This document shows, one piece after another, positions 39,417 through 49,336 of a stretch of 64,000 nucleotides of DNA. Under the pieces are notes generated by a model that was given only the letters and a program-made list of their open reading frames with translations, made no database searches and was not told where the DNA came from. Origin of the DNA: Micromonospora coerulea (GTDB lineage Bacteria > Actinomycetota > Actinomycetes > Mycobacteriales > Micromonosporaceae); the NCBI RefSeq assembly GCF_016598485.1, contig NZ_JAEMUW010000020.1, positions 1 to 64,000 on the forward strand. The letters are read 5' to 3'. The first letter of the stretch is position 1, and each line of letters begins with the position of its first letter. Made by a program: the position numbers and the translations under genes.

Positions 39417-40834
39417 CGCGTGCCGCTCCTCTCCGCCGTCACCGGCTCCGTACCCTCATCCCCGCCACCGTCCGCCGGCGGCTCCTGGAACCGCTCGGGC
39501 ACCGGCCGGATTAGCAGGTTCGCGAGGAACCCCACCGCCAGCAACCCGATCATCGTGAACAGCGCCGGCCGGTACGCCGCCGCCGTCAACGTGCCGGGCT
39601 TGCCCTGGGCGTCCAGAAAGCCGTTGACGATCAGCGGGCCGGCGATCCCCGCCGCCGACCACGCCGTCAACAGCCGGCCGTGGATCGCCCCCACCTGGAA
39701 CGTGCCGAACAGGTCCCGCAGGTACGCCGGCACGGTGGCGAACCCGCCGCCGTAGAACGACAGGATCACGCACGCCAGCAGCACGAACAGCGCCGTGGCC
39801 GTCTGCCCGACCAGCGCCAGCAGCGCGTACAGCACCATGCCGACGCCGAGATAGACCAGGTAGATGGGCTTGCGGCCGATCACGTCCGAGGTCGACGACC
39901 AGACGAACCGGCCGGCCATGTTGAACAGCGACAGCAGCCCCACGAAGCCGCCCGCCGCCGCCACCGACACCGCCGACGTGCCGTTGTCGCGGAAGAAGTC
40001 CTGGATCATCGGGCTGGCCTGCTCCAGGATCCCGATCCCGGCGGTCACGTTGCAGAACAGCACCACCCACAGCAGCCAGAACGACCGCGTCTTGACCGCG
40101 TTCGCCGCCGACACGTTCGCCGTGGTCACCAGCGGCTTCGCCGCCACCCGGGCCGGGTCGAAGCCGGCCGGCCGCCAGTCCGCCGCCGGCACCCGCACGT
40201 TGAACACCCCGAACATCATGATCAGGAAGTAGCCGACGCCCAACGTCACGAACAACCACACCAGCGCGCCGCCCGACGCGGTCGAACCGGCGTTGGACGG
40301 GTCGTAGCCCGGGTCGTAGAACGACAGCAGCTGCCGGGACAGGGGAGAGGCCACCATGGCCCCACCACCGAACCCCATGATCGCCAACCCGGTGGCCAGC
40401 CCCGGCCGGTCCGGGAACCACTTGATCAACGTGGAGACGGGGGAGATGTACCCGATCCCCAGACCGATGCCGCCGAGCAGCCCGTACCCCAGGTACAGCA
40501 GCCACAACTGCCGCGTCGCGATGCCCAGCGCGCCCACCGCGAAGCCGGCCGCCCAGAAGCACGCCGAGACGAACATCGCCTTACGCGGCCCGTTCGCCTC
40601 GACCCAGGTTCCCGCCACCGCCGCGGACAACCCCAGCATCACGATGGCGATACTGAAGATCACCCCGATCGCCGTCTGGCTGGTGTCGAAGTGCGCGATG
40701 AGGGAGTTCTTGTACACGCTGGTCGCGTAGACCTGCCCGATGCAGAGATGAATCGCGAGCGCCGCCGGCGGAATCAGCCAACGGCTGTACCCGGGCGGCG
40801 CGACGGTGTGCCGACGATCGAGTGCGGAAAGCAT
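39413..40834 (-). CDS. OFA-family MFS transporter (oxalate/formate antiporter-like)
   Basis: A 473-residue 12-helix MFS protein. It starts with LIPPAALAIHLCIGQVYATS and VYKNSLIAHFDTSQTAIGVI, typical of the OFA family, has YGLLGGIGLGIGYISPVSTL / KWFPDRPGLATGLAIMGFGG (the W-F-P-D-R-x-G-L-A-x-G motif) and later GRFVWSSTSDVIGRKPIYLV. The family includes OxlT (oxalate/formate exchange), but actinobacterial members may carry pyruvate or other monocarboxylates. It is coupled to a 41-residue small subunit. A loop with YDPGYDPSNAG is longer than in OxlT. Confidence 0.92.
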   Translation of the reverse strand: MLSALDRRHTVAPPGYSRWLIPPAALAIHLCIGQVYATSVYKNSLIAHFDTSQTAIGVIFSIAIVMLGLSAAVAGTWVEANGPRKAMFVSACFWAAGFAVGALGIATRQLWLLYLGYGLLGGIGLGIGYISPVSTLIKWFPDRPGLATGLAIMGFGGGAMVASPLSRQLLSFYDPGYDPSNAGSTASGGALVWLFVTLGVGYFLIMMFGVFNVRVPAADWRPAGFDPARVAAKPLVTTANVSAANAVKTRSFWLLWVVLFCNVTAGIGILEQASPMIQDFFRDNGTSAVSVAAAGGFVGLLSLFNMAGRFVWSSTSDVIGRKPIYLVYLGVGMVLYALLALVGQTATALFVLLACVILSFYGGGFATVPAYLRDLFGTFQVGAIHGRLLTAWSAAGIAGPLIVNGFLDAQGKPGTLTAAAYRPALFTMIGLLAVGFLANLLIRPVPERFQEPPADGGGDEGTEPVTAERSGTR

Positions 40835-40960
40835 GCTGCTTCCTCTCCGGAAGATGGCGAGAACCGTTCCCGATTCATGCCCCTGCCGCAGGCCGCGCCG
40901 AAACCCCTCCCGCGCCCGGCGGTCGAATTCCTGAGCCGAGCGGTCAACCCGGCGGCGCCG

Positions 40961-41365
40961 TCACGCCACGGAAGCCCCCGGGCTCACCTCGCCGGAACCC
41001 GCCAGCGCCGTACCGTCCCCGCCGACGTCCCGCCAGGGGATCAGCCGCAACGCCAGCCGCGCCCGGCCCGGACCGGCCAGGCGGCGGGGCCCGTACTTCG
41101 CGTCGAACAACGCGAACACCCGCGCCCGCTGCGCGTCCCCGTCGACCCGCGCCAACCGGAACCGGGTACCCGCCCAGCCGTCCACGGCCAACGGCCGGGA
41201 CAACTGCACCTCCAGCGGCCCCGTGCCGTGATCGGTCAACTGGTCGACGATCGGCGAGCCGTCGATGCACCACCCGTCGACCAACGCCACGTAGTGCACC
41301 TCGCAGGACCGCAGCACCACACCGTCGTACCGCAACGCCATCGGCAGGCAGACGTACTCGGCCAA
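40961..41365 (-). pseudogene. 3' part of a membrane-protein gene cut by an in-frame TGA
   Basis: In the same frame as the upstream 237-codon gene and directly after its TGA, the translation continues RHPSTRRLAEYVCLPMALRY, then VVLRSCEVHYVALVDGWCID and further to a stop (134 residues from the first TTG). There is no good start codon or Shine-Dalgarno here: only a TTG at 41365. The composition is protein-like throughout. It is most likely the C-terminal domain of the upstream gene, separated by a TGG-to-TGA change (E-L-W-R-H-P-S-T). It may be expressed only by read-through, or not at all. Confidence 0.6.
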
Positions 41366-41386
41366 CCGCCGGGTGCTCGGATGCCG

Positions 41387-42100
41387 TCACAGCTCGTCGA
41401 AGCGGCTCTCCACGAACTCGCCGAGCGGGCTGCCCATGAAGACCTCCAGGTGCGGTGCCGCCGACGCCCGCACCCCGATGGGGAAGAAGGAGATCAACGC
41501 CTTGTCGTCCCACCGGAACATGTGCGCCGTCGGCGACGCGTCGTAGATCCGCACCTGGAACCGCCCCCGGGTCTCGGCGTCGAGGGACTCGGCGAACTCG
41601 TTGAGCCGGCGCAGGTTGTCCACGATCACCTCGCGGACGTTCACCGGTCGGATCTCCTCGGCCCGCTGCGACGCCGCCGCCGAGTCCGGATCCAGCAGCA
41701 GCACCCGCACCAGCACGCCGTTGCCCAGCGCGGTGCGCAGGGCCCGCAGGAACCGGTCCCGTCCGGAGCCCTCGAGCAGGTGACTGCCCGTGTCCATGAT
41801 CGAGACCAGCGAGGCGGCGCCCGCCACGTGCGCGCTGAACTCCTCGTCGTCGAAGCGCGGATGCTCCTCCACCCGTGACCGGCGCAACTCCTCGAACAAC
41901 GGATCCACGATCGCGTACGAGAACGCCACGATCACGATGCTCGCGCCGATGTTGAGCAGCAGCTCCTGGTTGTACCCGGTCACCCCGCGGCCCCAGGTCA
42001 GCAGCGCCGCCGACAATGCCAGCAGGCCCAGGAACCCGGCCAACCGGCGGCCACGCCAGCGCAGACGCCGACGGAGGAACCCCGCGATCCGTGTGCCCAC
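41387..42100 (-). CDS. Two-helix membrane protein (DUF5919-like), 5' part
   Basis: A 237-residue product ending at a TGA that may interrupt a longer gene of about 380 codons. It has two membrane segments (GFLGLLALSAALLTWG and LLLNIGASIVIVAFSYAIV, residues 20-65), a cytosolic acidic linker and an alpha/beta domain: GSGRDRFLRALRTALGNGVL, VRVLLLDPDSAAASQRAEEI, VREVIVDNLRRLNEFAES, FQVRIYDASPTAHMFRWDDK. This domain resembles DUF5919-type proteins with a weak phospholipase-D-like flavour. GGGGAGG stands before the GTG at 42100. It is divergent from the ArsR-SRPBCC gene. Confidence 0.7.
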   Translation of the reverse strand: MGTRIAGFLRRRLRWRGRRLAGFLGLLALSAALLTWGRGVTGYNQELLLNIGASIVIVAFSYAIVDPLFEELRRSRVEEHPRFDDEEFSAHVAGAASLVSIMDTGSHLLEGSGRDRFLRALRTALGNGVLVRVLLLDPDSAAASQRAEEIRPVNVREVIVDNLRRLNEFAESLDAETRGRFQVRIYDASPTAHMFRWDDKALISFFPIGVRASAAPHLEVFMGSPLGEFVESRFDEL

Positions 42101-42248
42101 GCGTCCTCCCCACTGACGCCGTGAGATCGATGATGCCCACCACAGTGGACGGGCGCAATCACCCTCGGTGCACCGACGCCCACTCCCGGCACCCGAAGCG
42201 GGACGGGCAAGACATTCCGCCACCGCAAATCGGCGTCGCGGCATCTCG

Positions 42249-42278
42249 TTGACTTATGCAGGTAGCTACCTGCATAAT
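42249..42278 (+). promoter_or_regulatory. Leaderless promoter covered by a 24-bp perfect palindrome
   Basis: TTGACT (42249-42254) and CATAAT (42273-42278), 18 bp apart, form a good sigma-70-type promoter whose start point would be at or next to the GTG at 42285. Between and over them is a perfect 24-bp palindrome whose half is TTATGCAGGTAG (42254-42277). An ArsR-type repressor bound here would block RNA polymerase, so the downstream ArsR-like protein very likely controls itself. Confidence 0.85.
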
Positions 42279-42284
42279 CGTCGG

Positions 42285-43118
42285 GTGAGCGCAGACGCCA
42301 GCGGGATGGACGCCGTCTTCAAGGCACTGGCCGACCCCACCCGGCGACTCCTGCTCGACCGGCTACGGCAACAGAACGGCCAGACCCTGCGACAACTCTG
42401 CGAACACCTCGAGATGGCGCGCCAGTCGGCCACCCAGCACCTCGACCTCCTCCAGCAGGCCAACCTCGTCACCGTCGTGCGGCGCGGCCGGGAACGCCTC
42501 CACTACCTCAACCCGGCGCCGATCCACGAGATCGAGCAGCGCTGGATCTCCGGGTTCGACAAGCCCCGCCTGCACGCGATCAGTGCCATCAAGAACCAGG
42601 CAGAGGAGCAAGCCATGATCAACACGACCGCGTCCGCCCCGAGCTACGTCTACGTCACCTACATCCGCGCCAGCGCCGAACAGGTGTGGCAGGCCCTGAC
42701 CGACGCCGACCTGACCGCGCGCTACTGGGGACACGCCAACGTCTCCGACTGGCAGCCCGACTCGACCTGGGAACACCAACGCCTCGACGGATCAGGCCCC
42801 GACGTCGTCGGACGAGTGCTCCACACCGAGCCCCCGACCCGCCTCGTCATCACCTTCGAGGCTCCCGGTGAAGAAGCAGCGGACGGACCGTCGGTCGTCA
42901 CGTTCCTCGTCGAACCGCACCACGACATCGTCCGCCTCACCGTCACCCACGAGAACCTCACCGACCCGGCGATGCTCAACGGCATCTCACAGGGCTGGCC
43001 CGCCGTCCTCGCGAACCTCAAGTCGCTGCTCGAGACCGGCGAGGTCCTCCCGCACGCACCCTGGGAGATGCCCCAGTCGACCGCCAGCCAGTGGGGCGCG
43101 GCCTCATCTCGAAGCTGA
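42285..43118 (+). CDS. ArsR-type HTH fused to an SRPBCC (AHSA1-like) domain
   Basis: A 277-residue fusion. Residues 7-95 form an ArsR/SmtB winged helix: MDAVFKALADPTRRLLLDRL, LRQLCEHLEMARQSATQHLD, LLQQANLVTVVRRGRERLHY. The CadC/ArsR metal motif (CVC) is absent, so metal sensing is unlikely. From about residue 115 an SRPBCC/AHSA1 domain follows (YVYVTYIRASAEQVWQALTD, ARYWGHANVSDWQPDSTWEH, PPTRLVITFE, QGWPAVLANLKSLLETGE), which can bind a hydrophobic ligand. The fusion thus looks like a ligand-responsive repressor. Start GTG 42285 is nearly leaderless. The palindrome upstream is its likely operator. Confidence 0.9.
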   Translation: MSADASGMDAVFKALADPTRRLLLDRLRQQNGQTLRQLCEHLEMARQSATQHLDLLQQANLVTVVRRGRERLHYLNPAPIHEIEQRWISGFDKPRLHAISAIKNQAEEQAMINTTASAPSYVYVTYIRASAEQVWQALTDADLTARYWGHANVSDWQPDSTWEHQRLDGSGPDVVGRVLHTEPPTRLVITFEAPGEEAADGPSVVTFLVEPHHDIVRLTVTHENLTDPAMLNGISQGWPAVLANLKSLLETGEVLPHAPWEMPQSTASQWGAASSRS

Positions 43119-43186
43119 CCCGGCCAACGGTGCGGGTCGTCCCCAGCCCTCAACCGCGCACGCCACCGCTACCCGAAGGAACAGTC

Positions 43187-43780
43187 ATGACGGGATCCAC
43201 CACCACCCGCCTCGCCGACGGCGTCGCACTGTTCGACCAGTCCGCCAGCTACGCGCTCGACGCCATGGCCGGCATCACCGCCGCCGACCTCGACCTGCCG
43301 ACGCCCTGCCCCGGCTGGGACCTGCGGACGTTGCTGCTGCACCTCGCCGGCTCCGCCGACGCCCTCGCCAACGTCATCACCACCGGCACCATGACCCTCA
43401 CCGCGACACCACGACCGGACGCCGACGCCGTGGCCGTCGCGCGCGACCGGACCCACCACCTGCGCGACGCGCTGAAATCGGCGGTGCAGCGCGACACGCT
43501 CGGCCCGGCGGCCGCCGAGCACGTCCGATGGGCGACCAGCGCCGCGCACGGCGCCGCGATCGAGTTCGCGGCACACGGCTGGGACATCAGCACCACCTGC
43601 GGCGTGGACCGCCAGATCCGGGCCGGCCACGCCGGCGAACTCCTCGCCCTGTCCCGGTCCCTGATCAGCGACGACACGCGCGCTCCGCGGTTCGGCCCGC
43701 CCGTGTCCGTCCCGGCCGGCGCGACCCCGAACGACCGCCTCATCGCCTTCCTCGGCCGCCAACCGGCAACCCGCGGGTAA
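43187..43780 (+). CDS. TIGR03086/DinB-like (mycothiol-dependent isomerase-type) protein
   Basis: A 197-residue four-helix-bundle protein of the TIGR03086 group related to mycothiol-dependent maleylpyruvate isomerases. It has SYALDAMAGITAADLDLPTP / CPGWDLRTLLLHLAGSADAL near residues 24-60 (T-P-C-P-G-W-D-x-R-x-L-L-x-H), with the metal-ligand His in LLLHLAG, and EFAAHGWDISTTCG (A-H-x-W-D) near 128. GAAGGAA precedes the ATG. It probably adds or transfers thiol groups or removes toxic compounds; it is 68 bp downstream of the ArsR-SRPBCC gene and likely in one operon. Confidence 0.85.
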   Translation: MTGSTTTRLADGVALFDQSASYALDAMAGITAADLDLPTPCPGWDLRTLLLHLAGSADALANVITTGTMTLTATPRPDADAVAVARDRTHHLRDALKSAVQRDTLGPAAAEHVRWATSAAHGAAIEFAAHGWDISTTCGVDRQIRAGHAGELLALSRSLISDDTRAPRFGPPVSVPAGATPNDRLIAFLGRQPATRG

Positions 43781-43916
43781 CCGCACGAGCCGCTGCGGGG
43801 TACGCCCTGGGCCGGCGAGTTGCGGTCTCGGCCCCGTCACGCACGCTCAGGTCGAGGAAACCATCAACCTTGGCGTGCGTGACCCCGGCACCCAATGGAC
43901 GCCGCACCACTATTCC

Positions 43917-43932
43917 ATCAAACCCATTTGAT
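43917..43932. promoter_or_regulatory. ArsR-like operator upstream of the ArsR-reductase fusion
   Basis: ATCAAA-CCCA-TTTGAT, a perfect 6-bp dyad, 14 bp before the GTG start. ArsR/SmtB repressors typically bind ATCAA-N6-TTGAT, which this matches exactly. The overlapping GATATATCC can serve as a -10, so binding would block the promoter. Confidence 0.75.
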
Positions 43933-43946
43933 ATATCCTGCTGATC

Positions 43947-44711
43947 GTGGCGTCAACGACTCAGGTTCCCCCGGCGTTCGTGCGCTTGGCCGCCCATCCG
44001 CTGCGGTGGCGGCTGCTGACCGCACTCGCCGACAGCGACTACCGGGTCCGGGAACTGGTGACGCTGGTGGGGGAGCCGCAGAGCCTGGTCTCCTACCATC
44101 TGCGGCTGCTGCGTGACGGCGGACTGGTCACCGCCACGCGCAGCAGCTTCGACGGCCGCGACAGCTACTACCACCTGGATCTGGAGCACTGCGCCGCTGC
44201 GCTGGCCGATGCCGGCGCCGCACTGCACCCGGCGCTGCGCCGGGAGCCCGCACTGCGCGAACACCCGGTGGACCCGCGACGCTCGCCCCGCGTCGGCGTG
44301 CTGTTCGTGTGCACCGGCAACAGCGCCCGCTCACCAATCGGCGCGGCGCTGCTACGCCACCACACCGGCGGCCAGGTCGACGTGGCCAGTGCCGGCAACC
44401 GGCCCAAGCCTCACCTTCATCCCCACGCCGTACGGGTGCTGCGCGACGAGTTCGGCATCGACATCACCGACCAGCACCCCCGGCACGTGGACACGGTGAC
44501 CGGCCGACGGTTCGACTACGTGATCAGCTTGTGCGACAAGGCCCGCGAGGCCTGCCCCGACTTCCCGGACCATCCCCGGCGAATGCACTGGAGCGTCCCC
44601 GACCCCGCCGCGGCCGGCGAGGCCGACTACCGCGCCTTCCAGCACACCGCGGCCGACATCGACACCCGCATCAGGCACCTGCTGCCCGTTCTCACGGCCA
44701 GCCGTCCTTGA
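43947..44711 (+). CDS. ArsR regulator fused to an arsenate-reductase-like LMW phosphatase
   Basis: A 254-residue fusion. Residues 8-100 are an ArsR-type HTH (FVRLAAHPLRWRLLTALADS, VRELVTLVGEPQSLVSYHLR, LLRDGGLVTATRSSFDGRDS). Residues 115-250 form a low-molecular-weight phosphotyrosine-phosphatase/arsenate-reductase domain: VGVLFVCTGNSARSPIGAAL (P-loop C-x5-R-S), a later DYVISLCDKAREACPDFPDH (two Cys placed like the arsenate-reductase relay) and WSVPDPAAAGEADYRAFQHT (the D-P acid). Such fusions reduce arsenate or sense it. No arsenite exporter is adjacent. The ArsR-like dyad before the start fits autoregulation. Confidence 0.88.
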   Translation: MASTTQVPPAFVRLAAHPLRWRLLTALADSDYRVRELVTLVGEPQSLVSYHLRLLRDGGLVTATRSSFDGRDSYYHLDLEHCAAALADAGAALHPALRREPALREHPVDPRRSPRVGVLFVCTGNSARSPIGAALLRHHTGGQVDVASAGNRPKPHLHPHAVRVLRDEFGIDITDQHPRHVDTVTGRRFDYVISLCDKAREACPDFPDHPRRMHWSVPDPAAAGEADYRAFQHTAADIDTRIRHLLPVLTASRP

Positions 44712-44724
44712 AGGAGATTCCACC

Positions 44725-45135
44725 GTGACAGCACCCGAGAAGTACGCCAGTGTCCGCTACCTCGTTGACGACGTCCAGACGGCCGTCGACTTCTACACCA
44801 ACCATCTCGGCTTCACCCTGAGCACCAGCGCCGCGCCCGCCTTCGCCGATGTGGTGCGCGGCCCGCTGCGGCTGCTGCTGTCCGGGCCAGCCAGCTCCGG
44901 CGCCCGCGCCACCCCCGACGACGCCACCACCGCCGGGCGTAACCGCATCCATCTGGTCGTCGACGACCTGGATGCCGAGATCAACCGACTCCGCAGCACG
45001 GGAGTGTCGTTCCGCAGCGACGTGGTCACCGGCCCCGGCGGACGCCAGATCCTGCTCACCGACCCCGCCGGCAACCTCATCGAACTGTTCCAACCCGCCC
45101 ACCGGCCGGGCGCACCCACACCGGCCACCCCCTGA
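44725..45135 (+). CDS. VOC-family (glyoxalase-like) protein
   Basis: A 136-residue VOC protein: VRYLVDDVQTAVDFYTNHLG, LRLLLSGPASSGARAT, NRIHLVVDDLDAEINRLRST and VTGPGGRQILLTDPAGNLIE followed by LFQPA. The terminal D-P-x-G-N-x-I-E carries the usual metal Glu. GAAGGAG precedes the GTG. It lies 13 bp after the ArsR-reductase fusion, so it belongs to that operon. It has no Cys at all, so it cannot be the organoarsenical lyase ArsI, which needs a vicinal Cys pair. Confidence 0.88.
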   Translation: MTAPEKYASVRYLVDDVQTAVDFYTNHLGFTLSTSAAPAFADVVRGPLRLLLSGPASSGARATPDDATTAGRNRIHLVVDDLDAEINRLRSTGVSFRSDVVTGPGGRQILLTDPAGNLIELFQPAHRPGAPTPATP

Positions 45136-45236
45136 ACCGGGACCACCACGACAAGGATTGGTGGATCCGTCCGACCGGACCGGTGCCCGCCGGCGGCGCT
45201 GGGCAACCTCCGGTGCGACGTGGCACGATCAGGCAG

Positions 45237-45686
<450 letters not shown>

Positions 45687-45691
45687 CCGCC

Positions 45692-46102
45692 ATGGACATC
45701 ACCATTCACTACGCCTTCCTCCCGCACACCGACCCGGACGCCGCCCTGACCTTCTATCGCGACACCCTCGGCTTCGAGATCCGCAACGATGTCGGATACG
45801 ACGGGATGCGGTGGATCACGGTCGGTCCCCCCAATCAGCCGGGCACGTCCATCGTCCTGCACCCGCCGGCCGCCGACCCCGGCATCACCGACGACGAGCG
45901 CCGCACCATCCTCGAGCTGATCGCCAAGGGCAGCTACACCGCCATCACCCTGGCCACCAAGGACCTCGACGGCGTCTTCCACCGGCTGCAGGCCAGCGGC
46001 GCCGACGTCGTCCAGGAGCCGACCGAGCAGCCGTACGGCGTTCGCGACTGCGCCTTCCGCGATCCCACGGGCAACCTGATCCGCATCAACGAGCTGCGCT
46101 GA
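45692..46102 (+). CDS. VOC-family (glyoxalase-like) protein
   Basis: A 136-residue VOC protein beginning MDITIHYAFLPHTDPDAALT, with FYRDTLGFEIRNDVGYDGMR, ITVGPPNQPGTSIVLHPP, YTAITLATKDLDGVFHRLQA and VRDCAFRDPTGNLIRINELR. The C-terminal Glu is replaced by I-R-I-N, so metal binding may differ. It directly follows the AraC regulator gene, a common pairing in which AraC controls a bleomycin-resistance-like VOC. The ligand is unknown. Confidence 0.9.
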   Translation: MDITIHYAFLPHTDPDAALTFYRDTLGFEIRNDVGYDGMRWITVGPPNQPGTSIVLHPPAADPGITDDERRTILELIAKGSYTAITLATKDLDGVFHRLQASGADVVQEPTEQPYGVRDCAFRDPTGNLIRINELR

Positions 46103-46105
46103 GCC

Positions 46106-46588
46106 GTGGTGAACGCCAAGGTCCGCGACCGCGAGACCCGCAAGGCCGACACGCTGGCGATGCTGGCGACCCCGGCGATCGACGTCTGGGTCGCCACCGC
46201 GTCGGCCGCAGGCGCGCCGTACCTTGTGCCCGTGTCGCTGGCCTGGGTGGACGAGCGGGTGGTGATCGCGATCGAGGGGTCCTCGGTCACCGCCCGCAAC
46301 CTGACCGCGTCCGGCGAGGCCCGCCTCGCCGTCGGACCGACCCGCGACGTAGTGATGATCGACGCCGTCCTTGAGAAGGCGGTCGACGTCGCCGCCGACG
46401 ATGCGCTGGGTGCGGCCTACGCCGCGCAGGCCGACTGGGATCCGCGCCCCAGCCCGGGATACGTTTTCCTGGTGCTGCGGCCCGTGCGGGTGCAGGTGTG
46501 GCGCGAGGCCAACGAGATCGCCGGCCGCACGCTCATGCGTGACGGCACCTGGCTGGTCCAGGTGGCTTCCGACTCGCCCTGCTCCTGA
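46106..46588 (+). CDS. PNPOx/FMN-F420-binding split-barrel protein
   Basis: A 160-residue split beta-barrel: RETRKADTLAMLATPAIDVW, VATASAAGAPYLVPVSLAWV, RVVIAIEGSSVTARNLTASG, EARLAVGPTRDVVMIDAVLE and PSPGYVFLVLRPVRVQVWRE. The arrangement is that of the pyridoxamine-phosphate-oxidase-like/F420-dependent deazaflavin reductase group. It probably uses F420 or FMN to reduce a small substrate. It starts 3 bp after the VOC gene and must be co-transcribed. Confidence 0.85.
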   Translation: MVNAKVRDRETRKADTLAMLATPAIDVWVATASAAGAPYLVPVSLAWVDERVVIAIEGSSVTARNLTASGEARLAVGPTRDVVMIDAVLEKAVDVAADDALGAAYAAQADWDPRPSPGYVFLVLRPVRVQVWREANEIAGRTLMRDGTWLVQVASDSPCS

Positions 46589-46659
46589 CCCGTAGCGAGA
46601 CAGCCAGGCGACGCCGACGGAGACCGCGAGGGCGGCCCCGCCTCACAGATGGAGACACG

Positions 46660-49053
<2,394 letters not shown>

Positions 49054-49100
49054 CTGTCCCGTCCCATCCATCCTGGCCCACCTGGACGGGTCTGACCTGA

Positions 49101-49159
49101 GATGGCCCACGACAGCGAAAAGAGCCGAAGGCTGGGGCTTCTCACTATCGTGGGCCATC
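49101..49159. repeat. 59-bp imperfect hairpin downstream of uvrA2
   Basis: Outer arms GATGGCCCACGA (49101-49112) and TCGTGGGCCATC (49148-49159) are perfect; the stem continues to 49122/49138 with three mismatches. Every mismatch is C opposite A or A opposite C on the + strand, which becomes G opposite U on the minus strand, so a minus-strand RNA would pair completely. The centre holds AGCC-GAA-GGCT. It starts 47 bp after the uvrA2 stop and lacks a T-tract. It could be a terminator, a MITE-like element or an RNA; nothing decides. Confidence 0.6.
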
Positions 49160-49336
49160 GCGCTGTTCGTGCTCTGATCGTGGCGGAGGCGTGGCGCCGT
49201 CACCGAAGGAGACACCGCAAGCCAGACAACGCTGGGTCACCGCCAGGCAGCCACAGGACGAGCATTACCGGCGGCGCGGCCGAGAGCCAGGAGCCGGCTG
49301 CGGAATGCCACCCCGTCCGGCCGGGTAGACACCCGC

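Noticed and set aside
39680..41878. 732-codon + strand frame opposite the OFA transporter
   Set aside because: Low-complexity Arg/His/Gln/Pro product; the transporter and its small subunit are on the other strand.
44725..45135. ArsI organoarsenical lyase in the ArsR-reductase operon
   Set aside because: The protein has no Cys, while ArsI requires a vicinal Cys pair.
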